Below, in pieces: positions 33,011-45,095 of a stretch of 64,000 nt of DNA. Position numbers and translations under genes: made by a program. Below the pieces are notes generated by a model that saw nothing but the letters and a program-made list of their open reading frames with translations, was not told where the DNA came from and did no database searches. The DNA is from Plantago ovata (Eukaryota > Streptophyta > Magnoliopsida > Lamiales > Plantaginaceae): positions 99,402,855 through 99,466,854 of the forward strand of contig CM051458.1 of the NCBI GenBank assembly GCA_028274465.1, given 5' to 3'. Numbering within the stretch: position 1 is the first letter of the stretch; every line of letters starts with the position of its first letter.

Positions 33011-36000
33011 ATGGATTCTTTCAATCCAGTAGTAGCAGTTGATACACCATACAAGCTCATGCTAATGGCAGCAATTTCCATTCCACTATCTCACTACTTC
33101 ATAGCATCGCTCTTCGTTTTGATAGTGATTGTCTATAACTTTCTTGAAATGCATTTTATACAAGACCTGTTGACAGGATTCAGGGGACAGCCTGTGAGGT
33201 TGACTTTCAATCCGAACTCTGAAGTCTACCGACATGTAGTCTCCAAGTGTACTATTCTTCATGGAAGGTCAGCAAATTCCTTTTTTTTCCCTGCAAAAAG
33301 ATTAGATTTTTTTGATTTTGTGTTTACTATTTGATCCTTGACTTTTTTTTTTTTTTTTTGGTGGTGAATCTGGGTAGGTACTTATCGACACCCTGGTTGT
33401 GTAGTCCTCATCTTCAGACCTTGTTCTTGACTTATATTGGAAATGCACCTCATGTAGAATATAGAAGGTGAAAATTTTCTTATTATGTTAATCAATACTC
33501 TTTTTTTTTTGTTTTTAGATTGTTTACGTTTGATTTTGGAACCAACATGAACTCCAATATTCCTGAGTCATTTTTGCTGTCTCAGTTTACTAGGTTAGGT
33601 TGCTTCAAAAGTTTTATACAAAAGACTATGTATTATAGTAGCAGTTCATTTACTATCTGCAATAATCTGTGTTGAAGTACGTATTACTGAAATGGAGGAG
33701 TGTTCAGGCAGATTTTTTCTGCTGAAGATGGTGGAACGATAGCTTTGGATTGGGCCATTAGTAACTATGGTAAATACTCTACTCTTTTCTCAATGACTTC
33801 GAGTACTTGGCTTTGAATCTTGTTAATGTTGAAGGGAAATGAGTATGTATGTAGCTAGGTTTATAAGTAACTTATTTGCATTTGCTGATTTATAATGCAG
33901 TACAGCATGATGATAGAAATCCCATTGTGATGATTATTCCTGGCTTAGCAAGTGATTCCGATTCTGCTGTAAGCGCGGTTCTCAGCTCTTCTTTCTTCCC
34001 TTCCACTTTTCTATATTTTGACCTAGATATGAGATTGCTAGTCAGTTTTTACTATCTGATTCATCATAAACCAGTAATACAATTGAGATCCATGTCTTGC
34101 AGTAATGGATAGAAAACAAGGATATAGGTATAAATATCTTCTTCACGTCTTGGTTGGCTAAGAAGCTGTGCATTAATATTGTTTGTGTCAAGTTCGCATT
34201 GGTTGCACATTCTCCCTATCCCTTTTATGAGTCCTGACTAATTATATTTTCATACAGTATATCAAACATTTTGCTTTTAAGATGGCCAAGCGTGGCCGGA
34301 ATGCTGTTGTGATCAATCACCGTGGACTTGGAGGTGTCTCATTAACTGTGAGTATTACCCTTTGCAGTCTGTATATATAGCCTCGGATACAAAAATTCTA
34401 TACTCCATATATCAGTAGTTTGTATGATTTGCAATGGTACTGTATGAAACCTGGAGTTGCAATAAAGTTATTATCGTGCCTTATAAGTTAATAACTTCTT
34501 ATAAGCATCTGATATTTCTACCCTGAGTCTTTGTTCGAAGGACTTGAGGGATGAGAAGTGCATGCTTTATCACTTTTCAGTCTTTTTGACTCCAGTAATA
34601 TATGGCGTGCATGTATGTAACTGGTCGTATATTCAGTTTTGAATAATTTTCTTATATGAAGTACTGTAACCCCAGCTGATATGACTTGGGAGTTGGGACA
34701 ACAATACAAATTGTACATGGAATTGCATTAGAATGAAACTGCTGTTGCTCATGCCTAACTCTTTCATTTACTGAACTGCAATAAATTGTGTTTTATCCGT
34801 ATTCTGAAGTTTACTTGTAATTGTGACTTGTGGAATATACTGCAAACAGTCTGATTGGTTCTACCACGGTGCATGGGCAGGCGACATAAGAGCAGTGGCT
34901 AAACATTTGAACTTGCAGTTTCCTGAAGCCCCTTTATTTCTTGTTGGAACAAGCATTGGAGCTAATCTGCTGGTATATTCATCTTCTTCCCGTCCTCTTC
35001 AAATATGGTAGAAACTCAAAAGTACACCAATACACATTCATACAACCATGATCGTTCTAACTTGAACTGCTCTGCAAACACCTTTTCAATGGATAATATT
35101 GTAAAACTCATGAGGGGCTTGCCATTGCATGCACTAAAATGCATTTATTTTGAATGTATTAATCATCAGGTTCTCTACCTTGGTGAGGACGGGATTGATG
35201 TCCCTATAGTTGGAGCTGCAGCAATCTGCTCCCCTTGGGACCCTTTGGTTAGTTTTCGTCTATAAATTTGTTACAGTGATTCATAACAAGCGAGAGTGGA
35301 AATCCTTTTGACCTTGGTATATGAAATAACATTATATCATCAAGCATCCATCATGAAGAATACTTGCTGTTAATCTTCCCGTTATGGAACTTCCGTGTTT
35401 TTCCTGTACTAAGACGGATTCTTTCCTGTATTTTCCAGTTATGTGACAGGTTCTTGAGCCGTAGAATCATACAAAAAAGTTACAGTAAAGCAATCGCCAC
35501 TGGCCTAAGAGTTTATGCTAATCTGTATGTTTATGCCGTGTTTTTCTTTTTAAATGGTATTTCGGAGTAGTCATTACACTATGCACTTTTTTCATCATGT
35601 TAAGCATGACTTGGGGATGATACAAGCTTTATAACCCCCTGCATTTTCTTGATTTTGTTAGTGGAACTCTTGTAGGCACAAAGCTGTAATTTCTCGTATT
35701 ACAAATTGGGAAGGTATTGAAAAGGTAATGTAGGCTCTACCAACAATTTGGACTACTTTGTCTCTATACACTGAAAAATGCATTTCAAACTTACCAAAAA
35801 AAAAAAAAAAAAAAGAGTAATTATACTATACAGTCTATACTTAATGAATTACTACATGTTAGTTTCATGCTGGGATATGTAATTGTTTCCTTGTGTGATT
35901 GTAGACACGTTACCTTCGGGACTTTGATGATTCTGCATTTCGTTATCTTGCCAAGTGTGAGGTAATATATAGTAATTTACAGTTTGGTTCTTTCTCAGTT

Positions 36001-37093
36001 TGATTGTCTTAACGCTCATGTCATTTTGTTTTCTCCAGACTGTGGATACATTCTACAGGCGTGGTTGCAGTACAAATGCTTTGAAAATGTAATGGTTCCA
36101 CTTCTGTCCATTAGTGCTTTAGATGATCCAATATGCACGCGGGAAGCTATTCCATGGGATGAATGCCGGTATGTTCAATCAACAGCATATTTTGCTGTTA
36201 CAACTTGAAAGTTGCTATGTCGATTTCACTGTAAACTGTTGGAAGAAATTTGGATAATATCTGACAGACTTAAAACTGTAACAAGTTTGAAAGCTTTCTT
36301 GTCATATGAACATATGTCTATGTTAAAAGTTACTGCATTGCAAGGGTTATAGTGGCCAATGGAATTCGCAGGGTGAATGATAATGTTGTCTTGGCTGCTA
36401 CGGAGCATGGAGGACACTTGCCTCATTTTGAAGGGTTAAGAGGGAGAAGTCTCTGGTAAATTTACTTTTGATGCTCTGATATAGAGTTGACATGTTCGTT
36501 TTGTCTGGTAGTTTCGCTCTAACGTTTGTTGATTTTGATCTTGTAGGTGGGTAAGGGTTGTTGATGAATTTTTCAGCGTTCTTCAGTCGAGCTCCCTTGG
36601 CAACCGCATAAAAAAGGTGAATAATCAGTTGCTGAGTTTCTGTATCCTCCTGCGCTAGTCGAATTTGAATATGATCTAAACTTGACTAGAAAAATAATGG
36701 CTTGCCTGTTATCAACAGATGCCAGTGACCTCAACCATTAATGGTCAAGAATCATCAAGTTCTCAAGCCTCACATGAGAACGTCTCAGATAATAGCAGTG
36801 CTAAAAATCAGGAGGAAATTCATGTAGAAGGAATTGTCCAAGAGAAACAAATTGCAAAACCTGACCTCAATCCACTCACAGTTGTTGCTCGTTCCCCAGA
36901 ACAGGATCCTATTGAATTAGTTGTGTCTAACAAGAAACGCATAAATCAGCTGTCACGTTGGAATCACAACTCACTGTGGATGCTAGCCTACAGAGCAATA
37001 AACACCAGTTGGCCATTTGCAGGTTTGATCTTTGCGTTCTTTTTCAGGAAGAAATTGAAGAAGTTTTTCTCTTCACCTTCTCTTACTAAGTGA
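33011..37093 (+). CDS. EMB8-like alpha/beta hydrolase, copy 1, 14 exons, frameshifted
   Basis: Exons: 33011-33267, 33378-33467, 33708-33769, 33901-33968, 34258-34347, 34850-34972, 35170-35247, 35439-35524, 35676-35724, 35905-35961, 36039-36168, 36372-36455, 36547-36616, 36719-37093. An N-terminal membrane anchor (about residues 18-45) precedes the alpha/beta-hydrolase fold of the ABHD1/3-yeast Eht1 type (esterase or lipase, ER-related). The nucleophile motif is GTSIGAN, the acid is in SALDDPIC and the His in TEHGGHL. Exon 11 is 130 nt while the paralogue has 131: a base is missing near 36083 (TTTGAAAATGTAATG), giving a TAA at 36091-36093 that cuts off the Asp and His. With the base the frame is 539 aa. 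The C terminus has another hydrophobic segment. Pseudogene or assembly error cannot be told apart. Confidence 0.85.
35799..35818. repeat. Poly-A tract in hydrolase intron
   Basis: About 18 A in a row between exons 9 and 10 of the first hydrolase gene. Confidence 0.85.
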
Positions 37094-38024
37094 GCTGAAA
37101 CATTCAGCACAAAGCTCAATATCACTCTCACGGACCATGCAGTTGATGATCCATTTGCAAGAATGTATAGAAATTTCTTCTGTAAATGTGATCAAAACTT
37201 GATGCCAAATGCTGAATCTCGACTTAATTATGTGTGTCATGTTGTTGTAATATACAGTAACCTGCAGGTAACAATCCTGGTTCATCTATGGAACATAATT
37301 TAAGCCATTTTACAGGGGCATTACCAACTATCCAAGAAATCCTATGGATATATCTGATTAAGTAAACAGTGACATTTTCGGTTGTTTGTGTTCAGAATTC
37401 AGATACAACTTCAAGTAGTCTAGGGAGACCCCCCTAGGATCGAAAAAGGGACCAATTAACCATATTATAATAACGAGTAGTGTTATAGTATTAGTATTTC
37501 TTTTCTTTAGGATGCCTCTGAGGACCATGGAATGACCAACCACATCAATATTATTGATCATCCTATTAGTCTATTACTACTACTTAAGTAGAAAATTAAG
37601 TTCCAATCAATTACTTAGTAATTAATAGAAAAGTGATTAGATGAGATATTGCACATGTTAAATACCAAGATTTATATTCATGTGATAAAAATAAAAAAAG
37701 CCAACTGACAAGAAACTTAGGAGGAATACAAGGAAGGAGCCAAGATTCCGTTAAATTATTCTATGTTCATGTCGTCAATGTTGGTGAGCCAACAATCTGA
37801 GTACATTTACGAAATGGCCCCTCTGAGATTCCAGTTAATTGCAACTCATATTGTCAGTATTGGCGGGCGGCCTAGTTCCAACAGTAGTAAGTAAATTAGT
37901 AGAAAATTCAACTGCTACTGTATAAATAAAAAATTTCCCTCAAACTCAAAGAAAGTCTTTCAATACTCACACTCTCTCTGCAACGCAATATATTCCATTT
38001 GCTACTAGCTGCAAGTAACACAGG
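37094..38024. other. Spacer between the tandem hydrolase genes
   Basis: 3' UTR of copy 1 and promoter of copy 2. No similarity between the two upstream regions was noticed, and no repeat at the borders. Confidence 0.5.
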
Positions 38025-41000
38025 ATGGAAACTCTGATCTCAATGGCAGCCGAATCACCGTACAAGATGTTGCTAATGGCAGCGTTATCCATCCCCAAGT
38101 CTCATTATGTGATAGGATCATCCTTGGCTTTCACAGTTTTCATGTATAACTTTCTTGAAATGCATTTTATCAATGATCTCTTCTCTGGATTCAAAGGCCA
38201 GCCAGTCACCTTGACTTTCGGTCCCAAAAATAAACTCTACCGAGATGTCATTTCCAAGTGTAAAGTTCTTCATGGAAGGTATATATATGTATATAAACAA
38301 TTTAAAATCCAATACACTGACTATCTTTGCTTGCACAGGATTAAGTACTTCTTTGAATTTACTCATTTTTTCCACGTTTTTGGTATCGATTCATTTAGGT
38401 ACTTGTCAACTCCGTGGTTGTGTAGTCCTCATCTGCAGACTTTATTCTTGCATCGATTTGGAAATCCGCCCTTTGTCAAATATTCCAGGTGAAGTCTAGT
38501 TTATAAACACATACTACATTATATTATAATAATCTAAATAAGAGTTCAACTCTACTTCTGTTCATAAATTACTGAATTTCCAATATTATCAGAGTTGTAC
38601 TAACATGATACATTGTTCAGGCAACTGTTTACTACCCCTGATGGTGGAACTCTAGCTTTGGATTGGATCATCAATGGCGATGGTACTAATTCACTTCTTT
38701 GACCTGTTACATTGTGCTAATATCTATCTTAGAGGTTCTGTTTTGCGCTAACTAGTGATCTGCAGTTTTATATATCTACAATATTCAAGTAACTTGATTG
38801 CTATCAGAAGTGTATCTTGCATTTTGCAAATTATCTAATCAACGTAACTCTTACCATGTAATCTGTTAGTCTAATGAAGCCAGAAAACTTGCTCAATCGG
38901 TGTTGCTATATGCCTATATATATGCTATTACAGTTGAAGTGTTTGTAACAAATTTATTCAATACTTCCTGCTTTTAGCCAAGAAGCCAGTTACTGAAGTG
39001 GAGGATGCACTGAAGAACAACGATAAAAACCCTATCATAATCATTGTTCCGGGATTATCAAGTCATTCTCGTGCTGCTGTAAGCTTTTGAGCTCTTTACT
39101 GATCTTTTCTATTTATTGTCTAGTCTGGTACACTAAATTTTGGTACAGTACGTTTGTTTTACCTGTCGAATTACCCCTAATACATACTATTATCATGCAG
39201 TATGTCAAACATTGTGCTGTCAAAATGGCTAAGCCAGGAAAGAATGTTGTTGTGATTAATCATCGGGGACTTGGTGGTGTCTCATTAACTGTGAGTAGTA
39301 TTGTTACATTAACTGCATTTTATACAGATGTGTTTGTTATGGTGAATGAGGACTAATATTTACACTGAAAACAGTCAGATTGGTTCTATCATGGTGGATG
39401 GACTGGAGACATACGGACAGTGGTTAAACATCTTAACACCCAGTACCCTGAAGCTCCTCTATTTCTTATCGGAACAAGCATTGGAGCTAATATGCTGGTA
39501 TAGACTTCATCTTGCTTACATTGCTCTGCTTCTTACGCTTTTCCTGTGTTCCTTTTAGCTGTCAATGACCTAATCTTAAAAGTCTGTTTGAATTAATACA
39601 AAGACAGGATGAAATGTTTTAACATTATGTTGGAGCCAAAACATTCATTATTCCGAATGTGTCCCCTTAATTTCAGGTCTTCTACCTTGGAGAAGATGGA
39701 GAAGATGTTCCTGTAGTTGGAGCTGCATCAGTCTGTTCTCCTTGGGACCCTTTGGTTAGTTTGTTTTTTTTTTTTTTTTTTTTACTTGTATATGTTTCCT
39801 AGCTTAATCAAACATGAGGAGAATAGGAAATTCATAATATGTTTTTGTCCCTGTAATTTCCAGTTGTGTGACAGGTTTATGAGCCGTTACGCCAAGCAGA
39901 ACTTTTACAGCAAAGCTCTGGCAGGTGGCCTGAAAGGTTATGCTAAAAAGTACGTATGCCCAGCTCACATTATTATGTTATTCGGATTACCTTTTTTCTT
40001 TTTCACCATCAACTGGGACAGTTAAAGCATTAGGACATCCTCTTAAATCTGCTCTATCAAGTTAGCAGGCAGTTTGATACTTTATTGAACTTTCTGTAGG
40101 CACAAGGATGTAATTTCTCGTCTTTCGAACTGGGAAGGTATTGAAAAGGTAATCTTTTGCCCTATCGAAATTTTGTTCAGCCTGCATTATTCCTTATCAC
40201 CATTCTGAAGCAAATAGTCTCACTCTCAGTATACTTATTGATAACAGTCGTTTTCTTTTTTCCAATCTTCAGGCGGTTTACTGTAGGGATTTCGATGATT
40301 CTGCATTCCGTTGCCTAGCAGGATATGAGGTAATGGAATAATGGTGATTTGGCATTTTATCCTTGATTACACACTATATATGTAATGACTTAAAACATGT
40401 CACTGTTCCAGACTGTGGATACGTACTACAGACATGGTTGCAGTACAAATGCAATAGGAAATGTAAAGGTTCCACTTCTCTGCATTAGCGCATTGGATGA
40501 TCCAGTATGTACAAAAGAAGCTATCGGATGGGATGAGTGTCGGTACGTAGTATGATCTTCTAAAGTGTGTTAATTTTTTTGGAGAGAAAAATCTATCAGG
40601 CTTCAGTTCTTGAAGTTGGAAGTTTCTGTTGTATTCTTCTAAAGCATTTGAGATTATGAGTGTGGTATGGTAACCAACTAAATAATGGTATCTGCAGGTT
40701 AAATGATAACGTTGTCCTGGCGACCACAGAGCATGGAGGACACCTACCATTTTTTGAAGGTCTAGGTGGTAAGAATCTCTGGTGGGTAAGGGCTGTTGAT
40801 GAATTTTTGGAGGTTCTGCTCTCCAACAGGCTTAGCAGTGAAAAAACAGAGGTGAGCATCTAGGTTGATGCAGAGTGATATTATGACTTGACTATATTTC
40901 AGTTCACAGAGATCTAAACTGACGAAAACATGGCTTGTTTACTAGGCTGGAAACCCAGTTCCCTCAGTCGATACCAGAGAGGAAGATATCAACGGAGCAG

Positions 41001-41161
41001 ATGGGAGAATTTCCAAGAAACAAAACGCAAACAGTGGCAAGAAACGCCACAGTAATTCATTATTGATGCTGGCTTTCAAGATAATGAGAAACACCTGGCC
41101 TTTTATGGGTTTGGCTTTTGCATTATTTTTCGGCAACCAGTACAAGACTCCTTCCTCTTAA
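38025..41161 (+). CDS. EMB8-like alpha/beta hydrolase, copy 2, 13 exons, 496 aa, intact
   Basis: Exons: 38025-38278, 38399-38488, 38621-38682, 38978-39078, 39201-39290, 39375-39497, 39677-39754, 39864-39949, 40100-40148, 40273-40329, 40412-40542, 40698-40851, 40946-41161; 1491 nt, phases agree. A tandem paralogue of the previous gene with the same anchor (LAFTVFMYNFLEMHF), lid and core: YLSTPWLCSPHLQTLFL, VVINHRGLGGVSLT, SDWFYHGGWTGDIRTV, nucleophile GTSIGANML, SPWDPLLCDRF, acid SALDDPVC and His in TEHGGHLPFFEG. All three catalytic residues are present. Exon 12 corresponds exactly to exons 12 and 13 of copy 1 fused, so one intron differs. Exon 4 has an extra ~11 codons. The C-terminal tail is shorter. 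Substrate unknown; acyl ester or lipid is likely from the family. Confidence 0.9.
39767..39783. repeat. Poly-T tract in hydrolase intron
   Basis: About 17 T in a row just after exon 7 of the second gene. Confidence 0.8.
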
Positions 41162-41895
41162 ACACCTTCCACTAGATAAAGCTAATACTGCTGTAGAAAG
41201 GGAAAGTGTAATTCTTATTATCATGTCAGGCCATACTTCCTGACATACAGAGGCTAATCCTTTCATCAAGTTGAGTATTTACTATGTATAAGGTTTATTT
41301 TATAAGGATACTCGGTTTGGATTCATACTCATTGCAGCTTCCCAGGAAGACAGTGTTCCAGTACAGAAACAAGAAAACAAAATCAATCTTAGTACAAAGA
41401 ACAAACTGAATGATGAAGAAGACAGAAATCCAAATACACAATTGACTCTTTTTTTCATGTGCAACAGCAATATCTGAATAAATCTACAGTCTGTAACCAC
41501 AATGGAATGATTGATGACGAGAAGAGCTTTTGCAATCAGACCTGCTTATTTTTGCTTTCTGTTTCTAGGGAATAACCAGCTCAATTCATTCTAGTAAGTA
41601 CCTAATACATGTTCAGACTTGGAACTGTTGTGATCAACAAAAGTTTTCTATTCGCTATCCTTTCCTTGCATTAGGATTGGCACCTATTGTGAATTTGTGA
41701 CTCTAAAAACCGCAAAGGATGTTGATACCATACCACTTATATTGGTCTAAGGTACGCTACTGTGGGTCATCCAACTGATCTTCGTTAAAAAAAGAAACAG
41801 AGAAAGAAAAAGAAGTCGGCCAAACGATAACAGTTGGCAGGAGAATATAATATGTAAGCCTAGTATAAGGATCTATGTAAGCCAAGTATAAGGAT
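41162..41895. other. Convergent 3' region between hydrolase copy 2 and the CCDC47-like gene
   Basis: Both 3' UTRs lie here. A 23-bp imperfect tandem repeat (AAGCCnAGTATAAGGATCTA) is at 41851-41898. Nothing else recognised. Confidence 0.5.
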
Positions 41896-43738
41896 CTAAC
41901 CACCCCGAGACATCTTGACTTTTGGCATGGCCTTCTTCATTTGGCGAGCACGTTCTTTGGCCTCTTTCTTACGTAGAGCCTCACTACTCAGTTTAGCCTC
42001 AGCCTCTTCCAATTTTTCCTCTGCTCAGCTTTTCTCTTTTGCAAAGCTTCTTGCCTTGCAATCTGAAGTTCTTTGTAAATCTCTTGGGCGACCTTTGACC
42101 TGGCTGCTTCTGTTTTAGATCGAGCCTGAAGCACAAGTTTCATGTCAGGAAAAGGCATAAGTTCTGTATCATATAAATGCTTAAACACTTGCATTCTTTA
42201 AAACTGCATGTTAGAAAGGTCCACCTACATGTGAGCTGACTTTGTATCTCCCAATGAGGTCGATGTAATATGGCACAAGCGCAACCAACCGAGCTATGTC
42301 AGCCATGTGATTAGCATCAGGGAGAGAAAACTTAAATACCAGCATCTTCCTTCTTGAGCCCGAGTGTTGATCAGAGATATGCATTGAGATGAAATCCATT
42401 CCAAATTGCCCAAAAACTTTGTCACCGAAAACCTTGATGCATGAAAAAAAAAAATTAATTCACATAACTATTGACCAGGAGTAAAACTGTGTCTGTAGCA
42501 CACACATTTAGTAAGACTGTAAATACAATGTTGATTTAGCAACTGCCTCTCTTATCAGAACTTGTTGATTCCCTCCATATCACATTCATCACACCATGAA
42601 CTCATGATATGAACTCAAACAAACAGAGGATGACATAAACTGATTGTTTAATTTCTTCTGTTTCAGCTTCTGTCCTAAAGAAACTATACTCAATAATCAA
42701 CATATTATAGTGATATACAAACACAGGCATATTCAAACCAGCCAAACAAAGCAAGGTTAAACAAATAACAAGAAACCGAAAACACAGTCTCCAAAACAAA
42801 TACCTGCTCAAGCACAGTATCAGTAATCAAATCCCCAGCAACCTCCTTGGACTCGGCCACAACCTGCAACTCCTCCGCAACCCACTTCCTCCCACTCACC
42901 AACACCGCAAACGTCTGCAAGTCCCTAAACTCCTTATGCATGGATTTCGCCATCTTCTTCCTGGCCAACGCAAACACCACGTGATCCATGGCCTCCTCGT
43001 TCATATAAACCTCAATAGTGATCAAATCCTTACAAGGCACCACCATATTGTACAGCTTGGCTATCAAATCATGCCTACTCTTGAGCTCCATAGTAGCCAA
43101 CAACCCAGTGCAAAACCTCCTCCCACTACAGTAAAACTTAAACACACTATTCCCTTCCTGCAACAGCAGCGGTGAGTCCTCCGTCTCTCCTACTCCTAAA
43201 AAGCTAAAGTTCTTATAAAATATTGTGTCCTTAGCAGCGAACTTTCTCGCCCAAACTAACGCCAGATTCTCATTCTGTTTCTTTCCAGTGAAGTAATTAA
43301 TCGCAAATGCTATTAACAAGGAAACACAAGCGATCTCAATTGAGTACGAGGCCAGCCTCTTCGGAGGTGCAACGATTGTTTTATCTTCCAATTTTTCCGG
43401 TTCGGAAGTGTTGATCGAATTAGGTTTAGGTTTTATCGTCTGATCGTCCGGAAGCCTTCGAACTCGTCCTCGTCCCAGTACTGATCGTCAAACGGTGTCG
43501 TTGGAAGGGGATCGGCATTGTTATTAGGAGTGTTGGTGGAGAGAGAGATAGGCGGAGGAGGTTGTGTGATGGATGGAATAGCGAAATCCTCTTCGTCTTC
43601 GTCGTCGAAGCCTTCGAAGTGGGAGGTAAGGGGGGTGGCGGAAGCGGAGAGGTGGTGGAGGAGGAGAGAGAGGAGACAGGTCAAGGCGATGAGGTTTCTC
43701 GTGGGAAGGACGAGAGTGGAATAGGAGCGCTTCGCCAT
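41896..43738 (-). CDS. CCDC47/DUF1682-like ER membrane protein (PAT complex type), 3 exons, two one-base frame breaks
   Basis: Exons (minus): 43738-42804, 42432-42229, 42125-41896. It has a signal peptide (LIALTCLLSLLLHHLSASA), an acidic lumenal stretch (FEGFDDEDEEDF), one TM (IEIACVSLLIAFAINYFTG), then the cytosolic DUF1682 domain: KFAAKDTIFYKNFSFLGVGE, FYCSGRRFCTGLLATMELKSR, MNEEAMDHVVFALARKK, VFGDKVFGQFGMDFISMH and LIALVPYYIDLIGRY-type text. A Lys/Glu coiled coil and KMSRGG-stop close it. In animals CCDC47 serves multipass-protein insertion at the ER; the plant role is inferred. The frame breaks near 43440 (after DEDEFEGF, before TIKPKPNSI) and near 42020 (KAE before EEKLEEAEAKLS). Each is repaired by one extra base, to give 456 aa. 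Confidence 0.85.
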
Positions 43739-45095
43739 TGTTGCTGATTTGTGGAATTGCAGGTGAGTGTGCAGTTCACAGAATGGTTATGGCTCGTCTG
43801 CCTAATTACAATTACTCCATACATACATACACTACTTCTGCAGAGACCCAGACTCTGCTTGGATTGTCATTGGGCCAGGACTCAATCCCGCGGGAACACA
43901 AATGGGCCGGGTTTTTAAATGTACAAGGGGAAATAACATACTAGTATGTTGTCTCATCTTTTTTCAACTTTCATTAAGTTTGGTAAAGAAAGAAGACGTT
44001 TTTTTTTCAATTATTAATATATATAACTGCGATTTATATTTTAATGTTTTTCGAAGATAACTGTTTCCCAATGTGATTTGATTTCCCATTACAAATATGG
44101 ACGTGCCTCATTTTTTCCTTCCAAACATCAGTTGTGACTTTTAATTTCACTTGGTTTGGTTGTTTGTGTAGTAGGTAAGTAATTCATGTCAAAATCTCCA
44201 TGTACTAGGAACTTTAAAGCTTATTTCATGTTATGGTTCGTCATTAAACGAGTATTGTAAAAACATTATTTGGATTGGAATACACAATTTTATCCTTGGA
44301 GTAAAATGTACTCGAGCACACTTTTATGGAAAATTGATATGTAGGTGTCTCATCTGTACTGATTTGTTACCAGTTGGATTTTGGGGGTTTGGAAGCATCC
44401 TTATAACGGTTTGATTCTTAGAAACTCTTAAAATCTTGAAGTTGAACCATTGGTGTCTGTTAAGGAAAGCTAATGTATTGTGCATCTCCTCATAGTGACT
44501 GAGCTTTCCCTATGTTCTATTTGTGGATTGTGGTGGTTTGCTGATTTGTGCCTTATACTTGCAGTGTTGTGATTTCCTTGGAGCATTCCTGATGCTACTC
44601 CATTTTTACTTTATTGATCGATTGATCGATCGATTCAAACTCACAAGTAATTATCCTTCGTTTCTTTAAAGCAAAACAACGTGTGTATGCAAAACCAAGG
44701 TAAAACTGTCCATCAGAATGTTCTGACTGCGATTTTCAGCTTTTGTGTGGTTACTGCTCTACACGTGCAGCCTTGTATCAATAACCAATGTCTCAAATAC
44801 TAGTTTCACATATGCATAAACATGGGATAACAGGCCCACAATGATGAGCCGTATTTGTTACTTCGACATGGTTGGACTTGCACATGATGGTTAGGAAATT
44901 AGTAATTCTCAGTGTGGCACTTCGGATCAACCTGCAAGATGTGAGCTCGCAAGTTAGAGGAGACCTCCTCTGATAATCACACTATGCAAGAATGAAACGG
45001 ACAAGTATGTAAATGACATACGCATTTAGGTGCACTCACTGGACCATTTCAAGAAAGCCGTTGTTGGTTCTGCACCAGCTGAAGATTGACCAACT
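43739..45095. other. Spacer with promoter of the CCDC47-like gene and 3' UTR of the helicase
   Basis: A GATC-rich palindromic patch (TTGATCGATTGATCGATCGA) is at 44613-44634. Otherwise AT-rich without recognised elements. Confidence 0.5.

Noticed and set aside
43518-43747. Plus-strand frames over the CCDC47-like first exon
   Set aside because: Gly/Glu-rich shadows of the acidic and signal-peptide codons.
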